Positions 7,427 through 15,132 of a stretch of DNA of 64,000 nt are shown here, one piece after another (the stretch's first letter is position 1; every line of letters begins with the position of its first letter). Source of the stretch: Chromohalobacter israelensis (GTDB taxonomy: Bacteria; Pseudomonadota; Gammaproteobacteria; Pseudomonadales; Halomonadaceae); NCBI GenBank assembly GCA_000761475.1, contig JQNW01000005.1, forward strand, positions 269,929-333,928, written 5' to 3'. The translations under genes were made by a program, and so were the position numbers. The notes beneath the pieces were generated by a model that ran no database searches, had not been told where the DNA came from, and worked only from the letters and a program-made list of their open reading frames with translations.

Positions 7427-8651
7427 GGAAACGCTGCATAAATCCCGCCGCAGCTGCCTGATCGCCATCGGCGGGGTAGAATCTGGCTACCCTGTCACCA
7501 CCTGACCGAGCTACCCGATGAAGCAGATCTCGTTCGCCCAAGCCGAATACCAGAACAAGAAAAAGGTGACCCGCCGCGAGCGGTTCCTGACCCAGATGGA
7601 GGCGCTGGTGCCTTGGCAACGGCTCATCGACGCGCTGTCGCCGTCTTACTTCCCGAACGCAACGGGCAAGCGCGGCCGTCCGCCCATCGGCCTGGAGCGC
7701 ATGCTGCGGATCTACTTCCTGCAGCAGTGGTATGCGCTCGCCGACGAGGCACTTGAAGATGCTATCTACGATAGCCAGGCGATGCGCGACTTCGTGGGTG
7801 TCGACTTGACCATCGAGAGCGTGCCGGACGCGACCACGCTGCTGCGTTTCCGCCACTTGCTGGAGAAGCATGCCCTGACCCAGCGGATCTTCGAGGAGAT
7901 CAACGCCCACCTGGCCGAGAAAGGGTTATTCATGCGCGAGGGCACGATCGTCGACGCCACCATCGTGGCGGCCGCCCCTTCCACCAAGAACAAGATCAAG
8001 CAGCGCGATCCAGAGATGAAACAGACCAAGAAGGGCAACCAGTGGTACTTCGGGATGAAGGCCCATATCGGCGTCGATGCCGTCACCGGACTGACTCACA
8101 GCGTCGCCGCGACCTCGGCCAACGTTGCCGATGTCACCATGGCCGGCGCTCTGGTCCGGGAGGATGACAAACGGGTATACGGCGATGCGGGCTACACCGG
8201 CATGTGGAAACATCTCGACGAAGAGAAGGATGCTCCGGATTCCAAATGCTGCGTGGCCGCCAAGCGCGGCGCCATCAAGAAGATGGACGGCAGCCCCATG
8301 AAAACGCTGCTGCTGGCATTCGAAAAGGCCAAGGCCAGCATCCGTGCCAAGGTCGAGCACCCGTTTCATGTCATCAAGAACCTCTTCGGCTACCGCAAAA
8401 CGCGCTACAAGGGGCTGGCCAAGAACCAGGCGCAACTCTTCAGCCTGTTCGGGCTGGCCAACCTGGTGCTGGCGACACGATGCGAGGGCCAAGTTGATGG
8501 GGCCAGTGCGCCTTGAATCTGCCCTGCCAGCCGGATAATCCGCCTGGCAGGGAAACGGCCCCCCTGAGGTGGTCAGAAAATGATCGCTGACGCGATGGTT
8601 GTGCCACTCTGAGCCCTTCAACCGCTCAGAGACGAATTGATCAGCGATTCC
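7427..8651 (+). mobile_element. Complete IS5-family insertion sequence, 1225 bp
   Basis: The element is bounded by GGAAACGCTG at the left end and the complement of GGAATCGCTG at the right end (9 of 10 matched). It is flanked by identical CTAG target duplications at 7423-7426 and 8652-8655. IS5-family elements duplicate 4 bp of YTAR type, which fits. The single transposase gene occupies most of it. Both ends and both duplications are intact, so this is a simple and probably recent insertion into the DUF932 gene. Confidence 0.92.
7518..8516 (+). CDS. IS5-family DDE transposase
   Basis: A 332-residue transposase from ATG 7518. It contains the N-terminal DUF772-like DNA-binding block (RGRPPIGLERMLRIYFLQQW) and a DDE catalytic domain: Asp in TIVDATIV, Asp in VYGDAGYTG and Glu in the KVEHPFHVIK segment, followed by the GYRKTRYKGL signature. 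It catalyses transposition of the surrounding 1225-bp element. Length and motifs look intact. It interrupts the DUF932 gene and is the only gene in the element. Confidence 0.95.
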   Translation: MKQISFAQAEYQNKKKVTRRERFLTQMEALVPWQRLIDALSPSYFPNATGKRGRPPIGLERMLRIYFLQQWYALADEALEDAIYDSQAMRDFVGVDLTIESVPDATTLLRFRHLLEKHALTQRIFEEINAHLAEKGLFMREGTIVDATIVAAAPSTKNKIKQRDPEMKQTKKGNQWYFGMKAHIGVDAVTGLTHSVAATSANVADVTMAGALVREDDKRVYGDAGYTGMWKHLDEEKDAPDSKCCVAAKRGAIKKMDGSPMKTLLLAFEKAKASIRAKVEHPFHVIKNLFGYRKTRYKGLAKNQAQLFSLFGLANLVLATRCEGQVDGASAP

Positions 8652-9585
8652 CTAGAGGTCTGGCGGCAGCAAGCTGGCATGGACTGGCACATTGATGAAT
8701 CCCCGGTGCGTTTCATTGCCGATGGCGCGGGCCACCTGGGAAGCATCCACTCTTTCCCGGAGCAGAAGGTGCTCTACCGCTCCGATACCAAGGATCCGCT
8801 GTCGGTCGTCTCCCAGCGTTACAAGGTGGTGCAGCCGGAAGAGGTGCTGGAGTTCTACCGTGATCTGACCGAATACGCGGGTTATGAGCTCGAGACCGCC
8901 GGGGTGCTCAAGGGCGGTCGCAAGTTCTGGGCACTGGCCCGCAGCGGCCTGGGTGCCGCCCTGAAGGGGCAGGACCAGGTCAACGATTACCTGCTGTTGG
9001 CGACGTCCTGCGATGGCTCTCTGGCCACCGTCGCTATGCCGACCTCGGTGCGGGTGGTCTGCAACAACACTCTGTCCATCGCCGTGGACGGCATGTCGCA
9101 AGGAGTGAAGGTGCCGCACAGCACTGAGTTTCGGCCGCAGCTGGTCAAGCAGCAGCTGGGTATCTCCGTGTCCCAGTGGGACGACTTCATGTATCGCCTG
9201 AAGACCCTGGCCGAGCGCAAGGTTAGCCAGGAGGAGGCGAGGACCTACTTCCAGTCGGTGATCTGCAACGCCGAGGCGCCGCTGGAGGATCCGTCCAAGC
9301 TGCCCAACGTTCGCGCCCTCAACCGCGTCCAGAAGCTCTATCAGGGTGAAGGGCGGGGCTCTCGGCTGTGCACGGCGCAAGGCACCGCCTGGGGGCTACT
9401 CAACGCGGTCACCGAGTACGTGGATCACGAGAAGCGCGCCCGTAGCAACGACTATCGCATGGACTCCGCCTGGTTCGGCCAGGGCGCCGGCCTCAAGGAC
9501 AAAGCGTTAGAGTCCGCCCTTGCGCTGGTGGCCTGAACGGGGTCCTAAGCTCTCCCTACCTCGCCTTTTCCCTACCACGGCATAG

Positions 9586-9615
9586 CGCCCGGCCCCTCAA
9601 AGGCCGGGCGTTTTT
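9586..9615 (+). terminator. Terminator-like hairpin after the DUF932 gene
   Basis: CGCCCGGCC (9586-9594) pairs perfectly with GGCCGGGCG (9602-9610) and is followed by TTTTT (9611-9615). It lies between the DUF932 gene and the 61-residue ORF, so it should reduce read-through into the recombination genes or help define separate transcripts. Confidence 0.75.
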
Positions 9616-9631
9616 GTTTTTGGAGGTACCG

Positions 9632-9817
9632 ATGCAACCGCTCATGACATTCGAGATCTGCCATGCCCTGACCCAGCTGACGCGTCAGTTGCTGGAGGCT
9701 CGCGAGCAATCGACCGAGACCCACGTGCTGGCCAAGGGCCAGGTCTATCGCGTGGCCGTGTCCCTGGAGCCGGTCCCGACCGAGGAGCTCCCTGAAGTCA
9801 TCCAACGCTATCGATAA
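9632..9817 (+). CDS. Small hypothetical protein upstream of the ERF gene
   Basis: A 61-residue protein from ATG 9632, chosen because GGAGG lies 5 bases upstream. It has an amphipathic helix (about residues 4-28) followed by a short strand-rich segment; no domain is recognised. It ends 11 bases before the ERF gene in the same orientation, suggesting co-transcription. It is probably an accessory of the DUF932/ERF/YqaJ module; no function can be assigned. Confidence 0.65.
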   Translation: MQPLMTFEICHALTQLTRQLLEAREQSTETHVLAKGQVYRVAVSLEPVPTEELPEVIQRYR

Positions 9818-9828
9818 CGGAGGCCATC

Positions 9829-10566
9829 ATGGCAACCCACATTCATCCCAAGACCGCCGAGCAGGCACCGATCGCTCAAACCACCCAGGACAGCACCGCG
9901 ATTATCCAGGTGATCGAGCGGGCCGCCCTCAATCCCGAGGTCGACATCGACAAGATGGAGCGCCTGCTGCAAATGCAGGAGCGGGTGCTCGACCGGCAGG
10001 CGCTGATGGCCTATAGCGCCGCCATGGCGGCCATGCAGACTGAGCTGCCGAGCATCGCCGAACGCGGCAAGACTAACAACGGCCACTACGCCACCCTCGA
10101 GGACATCGTCGATACCGTGCGGCCGATCATGAAGAAGCACGGCTTCGCGGTGAGCTTCCGTATTCAGACCCAGGAACGCGGCATTCAGGTGACCGGCGTG
10201 CTGATGCACCAGGACGGTCATCGTGAAGAAACCAGCATGCTGTTGCCGGCCGATACCAGCGGCAGCAAGAACGCCGTGCAGGCCTTCGGCTCCTCCACCA
10301 GCTACGGCAAGCGCTACATACTTTGCGCCCTGCTTAACATCACTACCCGCGGCCAGGATGACAACGGTCACGCCGCCGCCCCGGTCAAGCTGGTCACCCC
10401 CTTCCAGGCCGGACAGATCCGGCAGCTGATCGCCGCCTGTCCCCCGGCGACTCAGGAATGGTTCGTCGGCAAGTACGCCGAGGCCGAGCAGGTACCGCGC
10501 AGCGACTTCGACAAGCTGCGTGCCTCCCTGCAGAAGCGGGCGCAGCCCAACCATCAACATCACTGA
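9829..10566 (+). CDS. ERF-family single-strand annealing recombinase
   Basis: This 245-residue protein is of the ERF superfamily (P22 Erf-like), which anneal complementary single strands. Typical segments are visible: YSAAMAAMQTELPSIAERGK, the HYATLEDIVDTVRPI block, GFAVSFRI, and the strong family motif GSSTSYGKRYILCALLNI at about residues 155-172. A polar tail of about 60 residues follows. It is preceded by a small ORF and followed by a YqaJ-type nuclease gene after 60 bases. The pair forms a phage-like annealase/exonuclease system that could promote island recombination or circular-form repair. Confidence 0.9.
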   Translation: MATHIHPKTAEQAPIAQTTQDSTAIIQVIERAALNPEVDIDKMERLLQMQERVLDRQALMAYSAAMAAMQTELPSIAERGKTNNGHYATLEDIVDTVRPIMKKHGFAVSFRIQTQERGIQVTGVLMHQDGHREETSMLLPADTSGSKNAVQAFGSSTSYGKRYILCALLNITTRGQDDNGHAAAPVKLVTPFQAGQIRQLIAACPPATQEWFVGKYAEAEQVPRSDFDKLRASLQKRAQPNHQHH

Positions 10567-10626
10567 CCGGCCGGCGAGGGGCCTCCCCTCTCTGGCCTAT
10601 GCCGTGTCATCGAGAAGGAGATCGTC

Positions 10627-11238
10627 ATGCAGATCCTGACACTGGAACAGGGCACGCCCGAGTGGCATGCCGCCCGTCTCGGCATCGTCACCATGTCCGA
10701 GCTGAAGACTCTGCTGGTCAAGGGCAAGGGGCCGGGAGGCTTCGGTACCGGTGCGATGAGCTACATGCATCAGCTGATCGGCGAGCGCATCACCGGCGAG
10801 CCCTCCGATGCCTTCCAGGGCAACGCTCACACCCAGCGCGGTCATGAGCTGGAACCCGTGGCCCGGGAGCTCTATCACGAGGCCGCCGGCCTGCCCCAAC
10901 TGGAGCAGGTCGGCATCATCCTCAACCACGGGGTGGGCTACTCGCCCGACTGCCTGGTCGACAGCAATGGCCTGGTCGAAATCAAGACCAAGCTGCCCAA
11001 GTACCAGATCGAGCTATTGCTGGCCGACGAGCTGCCCCAGGAGCACGTCGCTCAGTGCCAAGGCGGGCTGTGGGTCAGCGAGCGGGAGTGGATCGACTTC
11101 GTCAGCTACTGGCCGGGCATGCCGCTGTTCGTGAAGCGTGCCTACCGGGACGAGACGATGATCCGCACCATTGCCAAGCGGGTTGAGGCCTTCTACGAGG
11201 AGCTTGATCGTCGCATGGCCATGGTCATGGCGGCCTGA
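10627..11238 (+). CDS. YqaJ-type (lambda exonuclease-like) recombination nuclease
   Basis: This 203-residue PD-(D/E)XK nuclease belongs to the YqaJ/lambda Exo group. The visible active site comprises Glu74 in RGHELEP, Asp108 in YSPDCLV, Glu118 and Lys120 in the GLVEIKTK motif, and Gln143 in HVAQCQGGLW. It should resect double-stranded ends 5' to 3', leaving 3' single strands for the ERF annealase. The start has AAGGAG upstream. It is the last gene of this plus-strand group and is preceded by a GAGGGG/CCCCTC hairpin at 10576-10590. Confidence 0.9.
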   Translation: MQILTLEQGTPEWHAARLGIVTMSELKTLLVKGKGPGGFGTGAMSYMHQLIGERITGEPSDAFQGNAHTQRGHELEPVARELYHEAAGLPQLEQVGIILNHGVGYSPDCLVDSNGLVEIKTKLPKYQIELLLADELPQEHVAQCQGGLWVSEREWIDFVSYWPGMPLFVKRAYRDETMIRTIAKRVEAFYEELDRRMAMVMAA

Positions 11239-11340
11239 TGCCTGATGAAAACCTGGTGGATTTACACACCTAGTGGTTGGCAGTGAGGAGGTAGTGTCCT
11301 TCGCTGAGAGGGGATGCCGTTGAAAAAATAACATGATAAT

Positions 11341-11376
11341 GCCGACACAGCTTCCTGCTTAGGAAGCTGTGTCGGC
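11341..11376. repeat. Perfect 16-bp inverted repeat
   Basis: GCCGACACAGCTTCCT (11341-11356) pairs with AGGAAGCTGTGTCGGC (11361-11376) across a 4-base loop. It lies between the convergent YqaJ and AlpA genes. There is no immediate T-run, although TTTTTTT occurs about 15 bases downstream on the plus strand. It may act as a bidirectional terminator or as a protein-binding or nicking site. Confidence 0.7.
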
Positions 11377-11451
11377 TGGTGGAGCGGTATTTTTTTAGTC
11401 GGCGGGAATGTTGCGGCTAGGTGGAATGACGAGCGTGTTTTTTTACCCTGT

Positions 11452-11637
11452 TTATGCAAGGTCTCTTTCGGCTATTTTTTCTAGGATCCAGTCCTGAATT
11501 TCTTCCTCTACCCAGGCGACATTTCTTTCTCCCAAGGATACTGGTTTTGGGAATCTTTCTTCGGAAATGTATTTGTAAATGGTGGAGCGTGCAAGACCTG
11601 TAAGGCTGGTGACATCTTTAAGCTTGATTAGTCTCAT
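11452..11637 (-). CDS. AlpA-family regulator / excisionase-like protein
   Basis: A 61-residue AlpA-type protein with a MerR-like winged helix: LKDVTSLTGLARSTIYKYI, followed by RFPKPVSLGERNVAW and a C-terminal EIQDWI helix. AlpA proteins activate integrase/excision genes or act as recombination directionality factors in P4-like elements. The gene starts 61 bases downstream of the integrase stop on the same strand, the usual arrangement. It is intact and is the likely control gene for island excision. Confidence 0.9.
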   Translation of the reverse strand: MRLIKLKDVTSLTGLARSTIYKYISEERFPKPVSLGERNVAWVEEEIQDWILEKIAERDLA

Positions 11638-11698
11638 GGCGCTTTCTCCAAAATTGGCTCATGAGATGTTGTTGGTGTGTAGAAATTTACGTTGTGAG

Positions 11699-12919
11699 TT
11701 AGGGAAGATTTATTGCAGGGCCAAGAAGGTTTGCGACCTTGATAATCGCTTCTTTTCGCTCGTCGAAGTAGTCGTAACGGTCGTAGATGCCTTCGACGCC
11801 CTTGAGCTTGTGATTCAAGCAACGCTCCGCGACATGCCCCGGTACACCAACCGCAGCGAGTAAGCTGCGGCAGGTGCGGCGCAGATCATGCACAGTAAAC
11901 TCGGTGATATCGCCCATCCGGTTCTCTGGTTGCGGCTTCTTGCCAGGCTCCTTGCCAAATAGCTTGGCAATGGCACGATTCAGCGTGTCTTTGCCCATGT
12001 GGGCCCGCTTACTGCTGCGGCGATTAGGAAAGACATAGTCCGAGCCGCAGGCACGGATCTTGAGCTCTTCCAGCCAGCCGATGGTTTGCGGTGGGAGGGG
12101 AATGACGATCCCGGCGCCTGTCTTGCTGCGCTCACCGCTCAGGTTCCACCGGCCGTTCTTCAGGTCAAATTCTGACCACTGGGCTTCGGTAAGTTCGGTC
12201 TTACGTACCCCCAGGACGAGCAGTAGCGCGCAGGCGAGGTAGTTGTCGCGGCTGAAGCTGTCGCTATTGTCTCTGAAGGCTTGGAAAACGTTGCGAATCT
12301 CATCGAGGCTCAAAACCCTATCGCGGCTTTTCTCAATACCGCCTGCGTCGTTGACGTTGAAGGCTGATGCTGGGTTGTAGGTTAAAATTCCCAGTTTTAT
12401 GGCGTGGTTGAACATCTGTTTAAGATACATCAGTGTGTCATTAGCTATTGTCGGCCTACCACTATTTGTTACTCGTCTAATTATTTCACGGATATCAATT
12501 GGGGTGACAGCATCCAGCGATCTACCCCCGATGAGGGGCGCCACTTCTTTTTTGTATATCCGCTTTGGAATAGCTGGGTGCTTGAGTCTTCTCTCTAGCT
12601 CCGGGTACCAGTCAGCAAACAGGTCCTCCACTGTCCTGATCAAGGCCTGGCTATCGCGTTTGCGTTCCTCGATGGGGTCAAGGCCTTCGCGTATAGACTT
12701 CTGGTTTTCAACCGCTTTCGTCCGAGCCTCGGCGAGAGAGAGGTGGGCATGTTTGCCCAGCGTCATCTCACGCCGCTTGCCAAACAGCGTGTATCGCAAC
12801 ATCCAGTAAGGAGTTCCTTTCCTCGGTATCATCAGGTACAGACCGTTGCCGTCGCTGTAGCGCCCTGCTTTACCCTCCTTGACAAGCGACTGGCTCTTCT
12901 TGGCGGTAAGGCTTCCCAT
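11699..12919 (-). CDS. P4-type tyrosine integrase of the island
   Basis: A 406-residue integrase with the N-terminal DUF4102 arm-binding domain (residues about 1-85), a SAM-like core-binding domain (about 95-185) and the C-terminal catalytic domain. Catalytic residues are visible: Arg239 (LGVRKTEL), His344 and Arg347 (HDLRRT), His370 (CLNHKL) and Tyr379 (GIYDRYDY). The gene starts at 12919, with its 5' end 375 bases from the yicC stop codon. It should insert and excise the island by recombination at the yicC 3' end; the short TTGGTGGA repeats at 13212-13292 lie in the expected arm or core region. Confidence 0.95.
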   Translation of the reverse strand: MGSLTAKKSQSLVKEGKAGRYSDGNGLYLMIPRKGTPYWMLRYTLFGKRREMTLGKHAHLSLAEARTKAVENQKSIREGLDPIEERKRDSQALIRTVEDLFADWYPELERRLKHPAIPKRIYKKEVAPLIGGRSLDAVTPIDIREIIRRVTNSGRPTIANDTLMYLKQMFNHAIKLGILTYNPASAFNVNDAGGIEKSRDRVLSLDEIRNVFQAFRDNSDSFSRDNYLACALLLVLGVRKTELTEAQWSEFDLKNGRWNLSGERSKTGAGIVIPLPPQTIGWLEELKIRACGSDYVFPNRRSSKRAHMGKDTLNRAIAKLFGKEPGKKPQPENRMGDITEFTVHDLRRTCRSLLAAVGVPGHVAERCLNHKLKGVEGIYDRYDYFDERKEAIIKVANLLGPAINLP

Positions 12920-13294
12920 TATTTCCTCTCGTCCCCCGTTGAAAATAAAACAAACGACCGTTTGATAGCTGCTCGGGCTAGGCTTGGGCTAGATAGGCGG
13001 CTCAATGTCATATGAGCTCGTCACTGGCGCCCAGTGGACCTTTTTGCAACGGCATTTAGAGTGCCAGCGGGCACCTCCCCCACTTTCTCCCGGTCATGCA
13101 CTCGGATCGACATGGTTGGGGAGTATCTGTAAGGGTATGTGTCGGAGGGAGGAGAGGCAATGCTTTTTCTCCCCGGATTACTCCCCGATATGATCTGGAT
13201 TTCCGGAGGGGTTGGTGGACCTTGGTGGACTTCTTATGTCTTTTTTTCTTTGAAAAACAATAGTTTAATGGTTTTTGATGGCCTTTGGTGGATG
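12920..13294. promoter_or_regulatory. Integrase promoter and attachment region next to yicC
   Basis: No gene is supported. The octamer TTGGTGGA occurs at 13212-13219, 13222-13229 and 13285-13292. The first two are arranged exactly 10 bp apart (one helical turn), and the third touches the yicC stop codon. Repeats of this kind in the junction are expected for arm- or core-type integrase binding. The crossover site itself should lie in the last codons of yicC, about 13290-13320. This is inference from position. Confidence 0.5.
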
Positions 13295-14158
13295 CTACTC
13301 GATATTCTGGATCTGCTCGCGCATCTGTTCGATCAGCACCTTCAGCTCCACCGCGCAGCGGGTGGTATCGGCGACGATGGACTTCGAGGAGAGGGTGTTG
13401 GCTTCGCGGTTGAGTTCCTGCATCAGGAAGTCGAGGCGGCGGCCGATGGGGCCTTTTTGCCTGAGTTGACGCTCGACTTCGGCCACGTGCGTCTCGAGAC
13501 GATCGAGCTCCTCGGCGACGTCGGCCTTCTGGGCGAGCAGGGCGATTTCGGTCTCGAGACGTTGCGGGTCGAGTTCGGCCTTGAAAGCGTTCAGGCGATC
13601 GGCCAGCTGCTGGCGCTGGTTGTCCAGAATGGCGGGCAGGTGCGCACGAACTTCGGCCACCAGATCGCGGATGCCGGCCAGCCGTTCGCGAATCAAGGCC
13701 GCGAGACGCTCGCCTTCGCGGGCACGGCCGGCGGTCAGGTCGTCCAGTGCGGCATCGAAAAGTGCGTGCGCGGCATGCTGGACACGCTCAAGGTCGAGTC
13801 CGTCGCTTTCGAGCACGCCGGGGTGATCGAGCAGCGCCAAGGCATCGGGCATGGCGGCGTCGGGGATCTGCTCGCGGACACGTCCGAGGGCCTGGGCCAG
13901 GGTGGCCAGGCGCGTCTCGTTGACGCTGAGCGTGGCGTCGTCGTGGGCCGGATCGAAACGCAGCGTACATTCCACCTTGCCGCGCGAGAGACGCTTGCGC
14001 AGCGCCTCCCGATAGGCGGGCTCGAGATCACGAAGGCTGTCCGGCAGGCGGAAGTGCGGTTCCAGATAGCGCTGATTCACCGAACGCAGCTCGAGCTGCA
14101 AGCTGCCCCATTCGGCGTCCTGCGTCTGCCGGGTGAAGGCGGTCATGCTGTACGCCAT
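13295..14158 (-). CDS. yicC: YicC family endoribonuclease-like protein
   Basis: This 287-residue protein has the YicC N-terminal signature (MAYSMTAFTRQ; the ELRSVNQRYLEPHFRLP block) and the C-terminal DUF1732 block ending RLDFLMQELNREANTL then an EQMREQIQN-type end. The E. coli homologue is an RNase that acts on RyhB and needs the same conserved C-terminus. The gene is divergent from rph as in many gammaproteobacteria. Its last codons double as the island attachment site, and the C-terminus still ends in a normal family sequence, so insertion preserved the coding end. Confidence 0.95.
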   Translation of the reverse strand: MAYSMTAFTRQTQDAEWGSLQLELRSVNQRYLEPHFRLPDSLRDLEPAYREALRKRLSRGKVECTLRFDPAHDDATLSVNETRLATLAQALGRVREQIPDAAMPDALALLDHPGVLESDGLDLERVQHAAHALFDAALDDLTAGRAREGERLAALIRERLAGIRDLVAEVRAHLPAILDNQRQQLADRLNAFKAELDPQRLETEIALLAQKADVAEELDRLETHVAEVERQLRQKGPIGRRLDFLMQELNREANTLSSKSIVADTTRCAVELKVLIEQMREQIQNIE

Positions 14159-14353
14159 GCGATTCTCCTGCGCGGTATGTGGCCAATCTCACTCAATTCT
14201 GCAGTCTAACCGATTCCCGGTCCGCGTGAGGCCCGCTTGGGTGTAGAATGCGTGGATCGTCGCGGCATGGCCGTGACTGGACGTCTCGCTCCTGGGTCTT
14301 GCGATCCGGGGCTTTTGAAGTGAGTGTTTCGACCGACGATGCAGAGAGGTGGT

Positions 14354-15076
14354 ATGCGCCCGAGTGGACGACAGCCCGACCAACCCCGCGAGATCACCCT
14401 GGAACGGGGCTACACGCGCCATGCGGAAGGGTCCGTACTGGTGAGCTTCGGCGATACCAAGGTGCTGTGTAACGCCAGTGTGGAAGCCGGCGTGCCGCGT
14501 TGGTTGCGTGGCAAGCAGCAAGGGTGGATCACCGCCGAATACGGCATGCTGCCGCGCGCGACTCACACCCGTGGCGGACGCGAAGCCACGCGCGGCAAGC
14601 AAGGTGGCCGTACGCTGGAGATCCAGCGCTTGATCGGTCGCTCGCTGCGCACCGTGGTGGATCTCAAGAAGCTGGGCGAATTCACGATCACCGTGGATTG
14701 CGACGTGATCCAGGCCGATGGCGGCACGCGCACGGCGTCGATCACCGGCGGTTGCGTGGCGCTGGTGGATGCCATCCATCACTTGCAGCGCGAGAAGCTG
14801 ATCAAGAAGGATCCCTTCAAGCAGCTGGTGAGCTCGGTGTCGGTGGGTATCTTCAAGGGACAGCCGGTCGTCGACCTGGACTATCCCGAGGACAGCACGG
14901 CGGGTACCGACATGAACGTGGTGATGGCCGAGGATGGTGGCCTGATCGAGGTGCAGGGCACTGCCGAAACGGCGACGTTCACCCGTCAGGAGCTCAATGC
15001 GATGCTGGACCTGGCCGAAGGCGCCGGGCGTCAGCTGTTCGCGCATCAGCGCGAGGCACTGGGTTTTCGTGACTGA
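14354..15076 (+). CDS. rph: Ribonuclease PH
   Basis: A 240-residue protein. The start at 14354 (MRPSGRQ, behind GAGAGGT) gives the family N-terminus; upstream in-frame ATGs would add residues not seen in RNase PH. Conserved segments are [17 protein letters not shown], the [14 protein letters not shown] phosphate-binding block, [18 protein letters not shown] and the [13 protein letters not shown] segment. It trims 3' ends of tRNA precursors by phosphorolysis as a hexamer. It is divergent from yicC and convergent with crc, separated by a strong hairpin. Confidence 0.97.
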   Translation: MRPSGRQPDQPREITLERGYTRHAEGSVLVSFGDTKVLCNASVEAGVPRWLRGKQQGWITAEYGMLPRATHTRGGREATRGKQGGRTLEIQRLIGRSLRTVVDLKKLGEFTITVDCDVIQADGGTRTASITGGCVALVDAIHHLQREKLIKKDPFKQLVSSVSVGIFKGQPVVDLDYPEDSTAGTDMNVVMAEDGGLIEVQGTAETATFTRQELNAMLDLAEGAGRQLFAHQREALGFRD

Positions 15077-15082
15077 AAACGC

Positions 15083-15109
15083 ACGACGCCGGCCAGAGGC
15101 CGGCGTCGT
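15083..15109. terminator. Bidirectional hairpin between rph and crc
   Basis: ACGACGCCGGCC (15083-15094) pairs perfectly with GGCCGGCGTCGT (15098-15109) across AGA. It lies between the convergent rph and crc stop codons, with A-rich sequence on the left that serves as a T-run for the minus strand. It probably terminates both genes. Confidence 0.75.
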
Positions 15110-15132
15110 CATGGGCGCGGGGACCGGCGACG

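Larger units (their letters stand above)
7339..9536 (+). pseudogene. DUF932 phage/plasmid-like protein interrupted by IS5-family element
   Basis: The N-terminus (MAHQIEHMAYVGDTPWHGLG) begins at ATG 7339 behind AAGGAG and reads to the CTAG at 7423-7426. The frame resumes after the element at 8656 with LEVWRQQAGMDWHIDESPVR. Removing 7427-8651 and one CTAG copy joins the two parts in frame into a 322-residue protein, the normal size for this family. These proteins are frequent beside recombination genes in phages, ICEs and plasmids and are of unproven function. The insertion is after about codon 29, so the gene is inactive unless the 8656-9536 part is re-initiated. Confidence 0.88.
1..13310. mobile_element. 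Genomic island inserted at the 3' end of yicC (left end outside window)
   Basis: Everything left of the yicC stop codon (13295) is accessory: transposases, mer genes, a plasmid/phage-type replication protein, a phage-type recombination pair, an AlpA-like regulator and a tyrosine integrase whose start faces yicC. Everything to the right is conserved chromosome. Integration at the 3' end of yicC is established for the mobilizable island MGIVflInd1, which also uses a P4-type integrase. The left boundary and the second attachment copy are not in the window, so extent and mobility are inference. Nested IS256 and IS5 insertions show the island has been eroding. Confidence 0.7.

Noticed and set aside
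13179..13200. CGATATGATCTGGATTT as a second copy of the yicC attachment end
   Set aside because: It shares only short blocks (CGATAT, CTGGAT) with the yicC end and is on the integrase side, so it cannot be the distant attachment copy.
13139..14209. Plus-strand frame of 356 codons across yicC
   Set aside because: It is the antisense shadow of yicC, which has conserved N- and C-terminal motifs.
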